Below, piece after piece: positions 17,708 through 25,519 of a stretch of 56,466 nt of DNA (within the stretch, counting starts at the first letter, position 1; every line of letters begins with the position of its first letter). The stretch comes from Mesorhizobium amorphae (GTDB lineage: Bacteria > Pseudomonadota > Alphaproteobacteria > Rhizobiales > Rhizobiaceae): positions 1 through 56,466 of the forward strand of contig NZ_JHQS01000059.1 in the NCBI RefSeq assembly GCF_014843845.1, written 5' to 3'. A program made the position numbers and the translations under genes. Below the pieces are notes generated by a model. The model did no database searches. It had not been told where the DNA came from and saw only the letters and a program-made list of their open reading frames with translations.

Positions 17708-18498
17708 ATATGCACACCGCCCGCGCCCCCATCGGGCGCGACCTGTTGAAGACGATCCTCGGCATTCCGGTTCTCGCCATCCGTTGGGACGACGCCATCG
17801 CCTTGCTTGCACAACTGGTCGCAGAGCGGCGCTTCACCAAGGTCAGCTTCCTCAACGCGCACAACGCCAACATCGCCTATACCGACCCGACCTTTGCCGA
17901 AGCGCTCGATGACTTTCTCATCCTGCCTGACGGCGTCGGTGTCGACATGGCGTCCAAGCTGCTCTACGGCGCGCCGTTCCCGGACAATCTCAACGGCACC
18001 GATTTCATCCCGGCCTTCCTGAAGGCGTCGTCCCGGCCATTGACCGTCGGCTTGCTCGGCGCGACGCGCGTCAACGCCGAGGCGGCGTCGTCGAAGCTTT
18101 CGGCGCTCGCCGTGCAGCACAAATTCGTCGTCATCCATGACGGCTATTTCTCCGCCGCCGAGGAGCCGACTATCGTCGACAAGATCGAAATGCTGCGGCC
18201 CGACGTGCTGCTCGTCGCCATGGGCGTGCCGCGCCAGGAACTGTGGATCGCGCGCCACATCGACCAGCGCCATTGCACGCTGCCGATCGCCGTCGGAGCG
18301 CTGCTCGATTTCCTCAGCGGCACCGTGCCGCGGGCACCGCTGTGGATGCGTCGTCTGCGGCTCCAAAGGCTGTTTCGCCTGTGGATCGAGCCCGGCCGCC
18401 TCTGGCGCCGCTACGTGGTCGGCAACCCGTTGTTCCTGTGGCGCGTCGTCGGGCAGAAATTCTCGGGCGCCGGAGCAGGCCCCGGAGCAAACCATTGA
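17704..18498 (+). CDS. WecG/TagA/CpsF-family glycosyltransferase
   Basis: 264 residues, GT26 family. Signature blocks: SFLNAHNANIAYTDPTFAEA, LILPDGVGVDMAS, VGLLGATRVNAEAA, ADVLL-type segment RPDVLLVAMGVPRQELWI, and ALLDFLSGTVPRAP. Members transfer a sugar (N-acetylmannosamine or a uronic acid such as glucuronate) to a polyprenyl-linked acceptor; the basic C-terminal stretch RRLRLQRLFRLWIEP is used for membrane association in TagA-like enzymes. AGGAGGTG sits 6 nt before the ATG at 17704, which overlaps the previous stop. The donor sugar here is unknown. Confidence 0.92.
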   Translation: MNMHTARAPIGRDLLKTILGIPVLAIRWDDAIALLAQLVAERRFTKVSFLNAHNANIAYTDPTFAEALDDFLILPDGVGVDMASKLLYGAPFPDNLNGTDFIPAFLKASSRPLTVGLLGATRVNAEAASSKLSALAVQHKFVVIHDGYFSAAEEPTIVDKIEMLRPDVLLVAMGVPRQELWIARHIDQRHCTLPIAVGALLDFLSGTVPRAPLWMRRLRLQRLFRLWIEPGRLWRRYVVGNPLFLWRVVGQKFSGAGAGPGANH

Positions 18499-19424
18499 AC
18501 AGCCGGTTCGTGCCTGACGCCGCCGCAGGGTCCGATCCGCTGCGGCAGACGCCGACGGCCGCGGTCGTGACCGCCAGCTATGCGCCGGATTTCGAGCGCT
18601 GCCGTCTGTTGTGCGAAACGATGGACGGCCAGGTGTCAGGTGTCGCGCATCACTACATCCTGGTCGAGCACCGCGACGTGGCGCTGTTTCGCCAATTGGA
18701 GACCGGCAGCCGCACTGTCGTCGACGAGCGGGACCTCTTGCCGCGTTGGCTGCGTGTCGTCGACGATCCGGCGAGCCTGTTTCGCCGCCGCGTCTGGCTC
18801 AGCCTGAAGACCCAGCCGCTGCGCGGCTGGCATGTGCAGCAGCTTCGCCGCATCGCCATCGCGGCGCATGCGAAGGAAGACGTGCTGGTCTTCTGCGATT
18901 CCGATGTTGCCTTCGTCAAGTCGTTCGACCTGAGCGCCTTCTGTCGCGACGGCAAGGTGCGGCTGTTCCGGCGTGACGGCGTCTTGTCCGGCGAAGGGCA
19001 TGAGGAGCATCGCATCTGGTCGCGCAACGCCGGTTCGGCGCTAAGCATCGATAGATCCAAGGTTTCGACGCACGACTACATCTCGACGCTGATCGCCTGG
19101 CGCCGGCAAACCGTAACGGCGATGTGCGACCGGATCGAGAAAGCCCATGGCCGCAGCTGGGTCGAGGTCGTCGGCTCGAAAAGAAAATTCTCCGAATGCA
19201 TGATCTACGGCCGCTATGTCGACGAGGTGCTGGAGGGCGCCGGCCATTTCCACGGGTCGGAAGAATTCTGCCGCGTCCACTGGACCGGCGAGGCGCTGTC
19301 GGACGACGAGTTCCGCCGCTTCGTCGCTGCCATGGCGCCGCAGCAGGTGGCGATCGGCATGCAGTCCTTCATCGGCACCGATATCGGCCGCATCCGCCGT
19401 CTGATCGGGCTGGGTAAGTCTTAG
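18495..19424 (+). CDS. DUF6492 family protein, putative glycosyltransferase
   Basis: 309 residues. Start is TTG at 18495, overlapping the WecG stop as TTGA, with GGAG 7 nt before; no ATG occurs until residue 43, beyond the conserved start of the domain (AAVVTASYAPDFERCRLLCE). The pattern matches the DUF6492 family: VFCDSDVAF with a DxD-like Asp135-Ser-Asp137, WVEVVGSKRKFSECMIYGRY and FCRVHWTGEALSDDEF. A DxD in a Rossmann-like N-terminal half and the operon position behind two transferases suggest a GT-A sugar transferase; this is an inference, no member's activity is known to me. The stop overlaps the convergent flippase stop. Confidence 0.75.
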   Translation: MNSRFVPDAAAGSDPLRQTPTAAVVTASYAPDFERCRLLCETMDGQVSGVAHHYILVEHRDVALFRQLETGSRTVVDERDLLPRWLRVVDDPASLFRRRVWLSLKTQPLRGWHVQQLRRIAIAAHAKEDVLVFCDSDVAFVKSFDLSAFCRDGKVRLFRRDGVLSGEGHEEHRIWSRNAGSALSIDRSKVSTHDYISTLIAWRRQTVTAMCDRIEKAHGRSWVEVVGSKRKFSECMIYGRYVDEVLEGAGHFHGSEEFCRVHWTGEALSDDEFRRFVAAMAPQQVAIGMQSFIGTDIGRIRRLIGLGKS

Positions 19425-20716
19425 ATTGCCTTCGCCGGCCTGCGCATCGCCGAATAGGTGAGCAGCGCCGACGCGAGATAGAGCAGCAGGAACACGATGT
19501 TGAGCGAAAGCACCAGATTGGGCGTGTCGGCGATCGCGGTCAGCACATAGGTCAACAGCACCGCCTTCAGCCCGGCCAGCAGGCCGAGGTTGAGCGCCCT
19601 GACTGCCGTCTGGCCGCGCGCGAACAGAAGCTCGGCCTGGTATTCGACCAGGTTGCGCAGTCCTGGAACGCAGATTGCCAGCGCCACCAGCGGTGCCGCC
19701 TCCGCGACATTCCTGCCCAGCGCATTGGGGAAGAAATGCAGCACGATGCCGAGCGCCGCCAGCGCCAGCGTCGAGACCAGGAACACGCCGCCTTCTATGC
19801 CGCTCTTGACCGCCAGCCGCGACAGCAGTTCCGGCGCCCGCATCATCCGCTGTACCAGCATCATCGAGAAGGTGCGGATCGGGATCGCCGTCAGGTCGAC
19901 CAGCCGCATGATGATGGCGTAGATACCGGCAAGATGCGGCCCGCCGATCGCCAGCACCAGGAGCTTGTCGAACTCCATCTGCAAATAGAACAGCACCTCG
20001 GCACCGGCGACGTAGATCGAATCGGCAATCCGCCTGAGGTAGAGCTCGGTGCGCAGCCTCAGCCGCTGGCGCGGATAGAAGAAGCCGAAGGCGATGATCA
20101 GCGAAACGGCATTGGCGCCGATATAGTACCAGGACCAGACGCCGACCGTGTGTTGCACCGCAAACATGAACAGCACGGCGCTGGCGGCCCGCAACGCTGT
20201 CGCCAGGATCGTCAGCACGGCGGCGCGGCCGAATTTGCCGAGGCCGTTGTTGACGATCAGCACCACCTCGACCGGCCGCCACAAAAGCGCCTCGGCAAAG
20301 ACGATGGCCGCGAAGACCGAAAGCGGCACGGTGCTGGCAAAGAAGACCAGGTAGACGCCGTATGAGGCGGCGGCCAGCAACGGCAGCGACACGACGCCAA
20401 GCAGCAGGAAGCCGGCGCTGAAGGTGCCGATCAGATTGGGGCGGATGGTGGCGGTGCGGTACAGCGCCGAGATGAAGCCGAAGGCGAGGATGCGCGACAG
20501 CATGACGCCAGCCGCCGATGCGGTGGCGAACATGCCGAACTCGGCGATGGACAGCGTGTTGGCCAAGGCGATGAAATAGGCGAGCGAGAACACCAGCCGC
20601 CCGCCGGCGCCGCTGATGGCGGAGAAATAGTCGATGACAAGCTTCCGCCGTGCGGCCACGAAGGTGCCGATCCGGGCGAAGGTCCGCCTTTGCGGTATGT
20701 CACTGGCTTGGGTCAT
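19421..20716 (-). CDS. Wzx-like polysaccharide flippase (oligosaccharide transporter, MOP superfamily)
   Basis: 431 residues, about 12-14 hydrophobic segments starting with AGGRLVFSLAYFIALANTLS. The overall hydrophobic pattern and motifs such as VGVWSWYYIGANAVSLIIAF, LYLRRIADSIYVAGAEVLFY and LPLLAAASYGVYLVF fit Wzx/lipopolysaccharide biosynthesis proteins, which move undecaprenyl-linked repeat units to the periplasmic face. The start at 20716 (MTQASD) is preferred over 20791. It is divergent from the Wzc-like gene and convergent with the DUF6492 gene (3-nt overlap of stops). Together with Wzy- and Wzz-type genes it indicates Wzx/Wzy-dependent assembly. Confidence 0.85.
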   Translation of the reverse strand: MTQASDIPQRRTFARIGTFVAARRKLVIDYFSAISGAGGRLVFSLAYFIALANTLSIAEFGMFATASAAGVMLSRILAFGFISALYRTATIRPNLIGTFSAGFLLLGVVSLPLLAAASYGVYLVFFASTVPLSVFAAIVFAEALLWRPVEVVLIVNNGLGKFGRAAVLTILATALRAASAVLFMFAVQHTVGVWSWYYIGANAVSLIIAFGFFYPRQRLRLRTELYLRRIADSIYVAGAEVLFYLQMEFDKLLVLAIGGPHLAGIYAIIMRLVDLTAIPIRTFSMMLVQRMMRAPELLSRLAVKSGIEGGVFLVSTLALAALGIVLHFFPNALGRNVAEAAPLVALAICVPGLRNLVEYQAELLFARGQTAVRALNLGLLAGLKAVLLTYVLTAIADTPNLVLSLNIVFLLLYLASALLTYSAMRRPAKAI

Positions 20717-20916
20717 GTGTCCGGCAGAACATAGGCCGGAAAGCTTAACGTGCGGTTCTGGACGCCTCGATCGCACCTGAAAACGATGCAATCAAAGCGC
20801 GAAAACTCTGCCTTCCTCATCCGAAAATTAACCATTTGTTTCCTATGCCTGTTTAGCGTGGCTTAACGATTGGCCGACGCCTTTCCCAAGCCGCCGAACA
20901 GTAAAGTTCCAAGAAA

Positions 20917-23304
20917 ATGGTCGACAGGGAAAACCGAGACGACTGGAGGCGTGAGCGCTCTCTGCTGGCGCTCGGTCAGGCCATGCGTGGCGAGGACGAG
21001 GCCGACGCGTCGCTGGTGTCGATCGGCGACCGGGCAGACCCGGCATGGCGCGAGGATGCCGCCGCACGCCACCGTCTCGCCCGCTCACAACGCGAGGCGC
21101 GGTCGAACCCGCCTGCGGCCACGGCAGAGCCCGGCCAGTATCAGCCCGGTGGCGGCCCCGTTTTGGAAGAGGCCTCGCCCGAGGACGGTTGGGCGGCTCG
21201 AAACAGTTACGCGCAGGCCGGGCCGCGCGAAGAGCCAGTTGTCCGCCCCTCCCAGGACTACCGCGCCAAAGCCGCCTTCGAGCCTCGATACGCCAGCGAA
21301 GAGCGGCGGCCCGCAGGGGCTGATGACGACGGGCAGGAATGGAAGCCGCTGATCGATCCGGCGCATGTCGTTCGCGGCATTGCCCGTTCGAAGCTGCTGA
21401 TCCTGTCGACGACAATACTGGGTGCGGCGCTCGGCATCGCCATCGCCCTGTCGACGCCGAAGAAATACGAAGCCACCACCCAAGTGGTCATCGAGCCGGG
21501 CGACCTGAAGCTTTCCGACAACGATCTCACTCAACCGGTCGGGCAGCCCGATGCCGCGCTGGCCGTCGTCGAAACCCGGATCAAGATGGTGTCGTCCGGC
21601 AAGGTCCTCGACCAGGTCGTCAAGGATCTCAATCTTGTCAACGATCCGGAGTTCAACGGGCAAGGTTCCGGCGGCCTTGGCGTCATGTCGCTCATCCGCT
21701 CGATACTGTCACGCCAGGATGGACCTGGCGGCGACGATGACATTCGCCGCCAGGCGCTGGCGGTTGGCAACCTGGCCGAGAGCCTGTCGGTCGAGCGCAG
21801 CGGCAAGACTTTTGTCGTTTCCATCAGCGCCACCACCCAAAGTGCCGAGAAGTCGGCGAACATCGCCAACACGACGAGAACCGTCTTCCAGGAGGAGGCG
21901 GCCAACTACCAGTTCGACATGGCCGGACGCGCGACGAACCAACTGACGTCCAAGCTCGATGACTTGCGCAAGGGTGTCGAGGCGGCCGAGCGCAAAGTTG
22001 AGGATTTCAGGGCCACGCATGGTCTTATCGACGCGCAGGGCCATTTGATCAGCGACGACCAGATGCTGAAGGTCAACGAGCAACTCTCCGTTGCCCGCGC
22101 CCGCACGCTGGAGCTCAATGCGCGAGCGGCGTCGACGCGTTCGATCAACGTGAATTCGGTTCTCAACGGCACCTTGCCGGAAGAAATCAACTCCAACATG
22201 ATGAGCGAACTGCGCTCGCAATATGCGACGCTGAAGCAGGAGGCCGACCGCGCCGCGGTACGGCTTGGGCCGCGCCATCCCGAATTCCAGGCGCTCAGTG
22301 CCCAGCTCGATGGCGCGCGCGAGCGCATCGCCGGCGAACTTCGTCGTATCTCCTCTTCACTGCAGGTCGACCTCAAGCGCGCGGTCCAGGTCGAGCAGGA
22401 TCTGGCTTCGCGCCTGGCGCAGGCAAAGGTCCAGAGCGGCGACGTCAACAACGACCTGGTCAGCTTGCGCGAACTGGAGCGTGACGCCGCGGCCAAGCGT
22501 TCCGTCTATGAGCGCTATCTTCTGCGCGCCAAGGAGACCGGCGAACAGGAAAACATCAACACCACCAACATCAATCTGATGACCGAGGCTCGACCCCCAC
22601 TCGAACCAAACGGGCCGTCGCGCGCCGTGATTGCGCTTGCCGGACTGCTGCTCGGGCTGGCCGCCGGCATCGGCCTCGGCGGCATGCGCGGCGCCTATGA
22701 GAGCGTGCGCGAAACCGCGGCGTTCCGGTCCCGGAGCAAGACCGACAAAAGCAGGCCGGCTTTCGACGACAAGGCCTATCGGGCCGCGCCGCCGCCGGCC
22801 GCACCGGCCGCGCGGCCACCGGCTGCACCGCAAGTTTCGAGGCCCCAGGCCGTCGACGTTGGGACCGAACGGTCCGGACCGGTTGGCGCAGTGCTTTCAG
22901 CCATAGGCGGGCTTCTTCCAGGCAAACAGCAGAAGCCTGCCACGATGCGCGCCGACAAGCCCGTCTCGCCCCCCGTCGCCCAGGCGACAAAGCCGGTAGG
23001 GAACGCAGATCCGCAACCGAAGTACCAGCGGGAGACTCCGCGCCAGTCGATGTATCCGGCTCCTCGGGCGGAGGCCTACTCCCATGCCAGCCAGACCGAA
23101 TACCCTGAGGATCGGTATGCACAGACACCGCCGAGCCCCACTCAACAGCCAGTGATGCCTCCGGTTGGGCAGGGACCGAATCCTCCTCAGGAACCGGACG
23201 CCGATCAGCAGTCCCAGATCGATGAAATCCGCGACAGCCTGCGCGAATTCCGCGATGCGGTGCGCGAACTGACCGAAAGCCGTTCAAACCGCCGCTATTT
23301 CTAA
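20917..23304 (+). CDS. Wzc/ExoP-like chain-length determinant without kinase domain, with long disordered tails
   Basis: 795 residues. Residues 1-150 are a polar, cytoplasmic, disordered extension. Membrane segments at about 158-177 (LLILSTTILGAALGIAIALS) and about 569-588 (AVIALAGLLLGLAAGIGLGG) bracket a periplasmic Wzz domain with VEPGD, VETRIKMVSSGKVLDQV and a long coiled coil ending in LRELERDAAAKRSVYERYL, as in GumC/ExoP. After the second segment comes a roughly 200-residue Pro/Ala/Gln-rich tail ending in a short helix (IDEIRDSLREFRDAVREL) instead of a BY-kinase; no Walker A is present. It should set polymer length in the same locus. The start has a weak ribosome site; ATG at residue 23 is an alternative. 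Confidence 0.88.
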   Translation: MVDRENRDDWRRERSLLALGQAMRGEDEADASLVSIGDRADPAWREDAAARHRLARSQREARSNPPAATAEPGQYQPGGGPVLEEASPEDGWAARNSYAQAGPREEPVVRPSQDYRAKAAFEPRYASEERRPAGADDDGQEWKPLIDPAHVVRGIARSKLLILSTTILGAALGIAIALSTPKKYEATTQVVIEPGDLKLSDNDLTQPVGQPDAALAVVETRIKMVSSGKVLDQVVKDLNLVNDPEFNGQGSGGLGVMSLIRSILSRQDGPGGDDDIRRQALAVGNLAESLSVERSGKTFVVSISATTQSAEKSANIANTTRTVFQEEAANYQFDMAGRATNQLTSKLDDLRKGVEAAERKVEDFRATHGLIDAQGHLISDDQMLKVNEQLSVARARTLELNARAASTRSINVNSVLNGTLPEEINSNMMSELRSQYATLKQEADRAAVRLGPRHPEFQALSAQLDGARERIAGELRRISSSLQVDLKRAVQVEQDLASRLAQAKVQSGDVNNDLVSLRELERDAAAKRSVYERYLLRAKETGEQENINTTNINLMTEARPPLEPNGPSRAVIALAGLLLGLAAGIGLGGMRGAYESVRETAAFRSRSKTDKSRPAFDDKAYRAAPPPAAPAARPPAAPQVSRPQAVDVGTERSGPVGAVLSAIGGLLPGKQQKPATMRADKPVSPPVAQATKPVGNADPQPKYQRETPRQSMYPAPRAEAYSHASQTEYPEDRYAQTPPSPTQQPVMPPVGQGPNPPQEPDADQQSQIDEIRDSLREFRDAVRELTESRSNRRYF

Positions 23305-23513
23305 AACTCCCGGCAACCGATAAAAGCGGCCGGTTTCGAGTTTACGGCATGTGACGGCGTTTTGACGGGATTGCCCGCTGGAATTTTCGTGAAAATGCCG
23401 CGCTGCATGGTGCCCGAAACCGCAAGGCGTTTTTCGGGTGCGTCGATGTGCAACCAGAGATCGAGCGTGCACGGATAGGCGCGCTCCAGGCAGAACAGTG
23501 TTGAAGGTGGTCC

Positions 23514-24413
23514 ATGGCCAAAGTGATTGACGGAAAAAGCGTCGCCGAAGACGTGGTTCAGAAGGTCAAGGCCCTGACCGCGCAACTGGTGGGCAAGGGT
23601 GCGGAGAAGCCCGGCCTGGCAGTGGTGATCGTCGGTGAGGATCCGGCAAGCCAGGTCTATGTCGCCTCCAAATCCCGCACCGCCAAGGAATGCGGCTTTC
23701 ATTCTCTCCAGCACACGCTGCCGGCTGATACGTCCGAACAGGCGCTGCTCAAGATCATCGGTGAGCTCAATGCCGATCCGGCCGTCAACGGCATTTTGGT
23801 GCAGCTGCCGCTTCCCGGCCATATCGATTCCGGCAAGATCATCCAGGCCATCGCGCCGGAAAAGGATGTCGACGGTTTCCATTTCATCAATGTTGGGAAG
23901 CTCGGCACCGGCGAACTCGACACGGCCTTCGTGCCGTGCACGCCGGCCGGCTCGATGCTTTTGATCGAGCGCGTGCGCGGCAAGGACCTGTCCGGCCTCA
24001 ACGCGGTCGTCGTCGGCCGCTCCAACATCGTCGGCAAGCCGATGGCCAACCTTCTGCTCGCCGCCAACTGCACCGTCACCATCGCTCACAGCCGCACGAA
24101 GGACCTGCCGGCACTCGCCCGCACCGCCGACATTCTGGTGGCCGCCGTCGGCCGACCCGAAATGGTCAAGGGCGACTGGGTCAAGCCGGGCGCTACCGTC
24201 ATCGATGTCGGCATCAATCGCATCGCCGCGCCCGAAAAGGGCGAAGGCAAGACCCGACTCGTCGGCGACGTCGCCTATGCTGAGGCGGCGCAAGCGGCTG
24301 GCGCCATCACCCCGGTTCCCGGCGGTGTCGGACCGATGACCATTGCCATGCTGATGGCCAACACTGTAGCTTCCGCCTACCTCGCGGCCGGGATGAAGCG
24401 GCCGTCCTTCTGA
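23514..24413 (+). CDS. folD: Bifunctional methylenetetrahydrofolate dehydrogenase / cyclohydrolase
   Basis: 299 residues, normal length. Interconverts 5,10-methylene-, methenyl- and 10-formyl-tetrahydrofolate in the cytoplasm. Family blocks are clear: VIVGEDPASQVYVASKSRTA with the catalytic Lys, GILVQLPLPGHID, PEKDVDGFHFINVGKL, FVPCTPAGSM, VVGRSNIVGKPMANLLL (NADP site), VIDVGINR and TPVPGGVGPMTIAMLMANT. GAAGGTGG lies just before the ATG. It starts a same-strand group followed 17 nt later by the GlxA-type regulator. Confidence 0.97.
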   Translation: MAKVIDGKSVAEDVVQKVKALTAQLVGKGAEKPGLAVVIVGEDPASQVYVASKSRTAKECGFHSLQHTLPADTSEQALLKIIGELNADPAVNGILVQLPLPGHIDSGKIIQAIAPEKDVDGFHFINVGKLGTGELDTAFVPCTPAGSMLLIERVRGKDLSGLNAVVVGRSNIVGKPMANLLLAANCTVTIAHSRTKDLPALARTADILVAAVGRPEMVKGDWVKPGATVIDVGINRIAAPEKGEGKTRLVGDVAYAEAAQAAGAITPVPGGVGPMTIAMLMANTVASAYLAAGMKRPSF

Positions 24414-24430
24414 CCCGGAAAGCTTGAGCG

Positions 24431-25429
24431 TTGCCGAACCTTACTGCTTCCGTCGAACGCTCGCTCACGAACGATCCCGTTCAAGGTGGCCGGCAATTCG
24501 CCTTCCTGCTGGTCGACAAGTTTTCGATGTTTTCGCTGGCTGCGGCGATCGACACCTTCCGCTCGGCCAACCGCCTGCTTGGCCGCGATTTCTACGGCTG
24601 GACGACGGTATCGGCCGACGGCGAGGCCGTCATGGCTTCCAACGGCCTGCCGCTCAAGATCGATTATGCCGTCGCCGACCTGCCGCCGGTCGACATCCTG
24701 TTCGTGTCCTTGGGCCTTTCCATCGAGTTCCCCGGCAAGAGCAAGGTGCTGGCGGCGCTGCGCAACTGGGGCCGGCGCGGCAACGCGCTCGGCGCGCTCT
24801 CTGTCGGCTCCTACCTGCTCGCCGAGGCAGGGCAGCTCGAAGGCTATCGCTGCACCATCCATTGGGAGAACCGCGCCGGCTTCATGGAGCGCTTCCCCGA
24901 CATCAACTGCACCGGCAACGTCTTCGAGATCGACCGCAAGCGCTACACCTGCGCCGGCGGCACCACCTCGATCGACCTAATGCTGGAGATCGTGCGCGGC
25001 GATTTCGGCTCCAACCTCGCCAACGGCGTCGCCAACCAGTTCCAGCACGAGCGCATCCGCTCCGCCGGCGACCGCCAGCGGGTCGGGCCGGAGCGCGACC
25101 TGACCGGCAAGTCGGAGAAGCTCAGGCGCATCGTCGAACTGATGGCCGATCACCTCGACGAGCCGCTGTCGGCGGTGCAGCTCGCCAAATCGGCGGGCCT
25201 GTCGGTACGCCAGGTCGAGCGCCTGTTCCTGCGCCATCTCAGCGTAACGCCCGGCCGCTACTATATGCGGCTGCGGCTCGAGCGGGCGCGCGAATTGCTG
25301 CGCCAGACCAATATGCCGATCCTCGACGTGGCGATCGCCACCGGCTTCACCTCGCACTCCTATTTTGCCCAGAGCTACCGGCTGCAATTCGGTCGCCCGC
25401 CTTCCGAAGAGCGCCGCACGACCTATTGA
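24431..25429 (+). CDS. GlxA-family AraC-type transcriptional regulator with DJ-1/PfpI-like sensor domain
   Basis: 332 residues. N-terminal half (about 20-200) is a class I glutamine amidotransferase-like fold; at the nucleophile elbow it reads ALSVGSYLLAEAGQLEG, so the usual Cys is replaced and the domain is probably a ligand sensor, not an enzyme. C-terminal 100 residues carry the AraC HTH pair (AVQLAKSAGLSVRQVERLFL and DVAIATGFTSHSYFAQSYR). Related proteins control use of arginine, carnitine, glycine betaine and similar nitrogen compounds; the ligand here is unknown. Start is TTG at 24431, no ATG or GTG is available before the conserved region. It follows folD by 17 nt. Confidence 0.85.
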   Translation: MPNLTASVERSLTNDPVQGGRQFAFLLVDKFSMFSLAAAIDTFRSANRLLGRDFYGWTTVSADGEAVMASNGLPLKIDYAVADLPPVDILFVSLGLSIEFPGKSKVLAALRNWGRRGNALGALSVGSYLLAEAGQLEGYRCTIHWENRAGFMERFPDINCTGNVFEIDRKRYTCAGGTTSIDLMLEIVRGDFGSNLANGVANQFQHERIRSAGDRQRVGPERDLTGKSEKLRRIVELMADHLDEPLSAVQLAKSAGLSVRQVERLFLRHLSVTPGRYYMRLRLERARELLRQTNMPILDVAIATGFTSHSYFAQSYRLQFGRPPSEERRTTY

Positions 25430-25519
25430 CCTGCGGTTCTCGCAGTCTCGGACTTGTGTCCTGACGCCGGGTCAAATACCTTTTCGGAGCGGACCAGAGG
25501 GCGATCTCGGGAGATTTTG

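Noticed and set aside
20917..23304. Tyrosine autokinase (Wzc) label for the chain-length protein
   Set aside because: No Walker A/B or tyrosine cluster after the second membrane segment.
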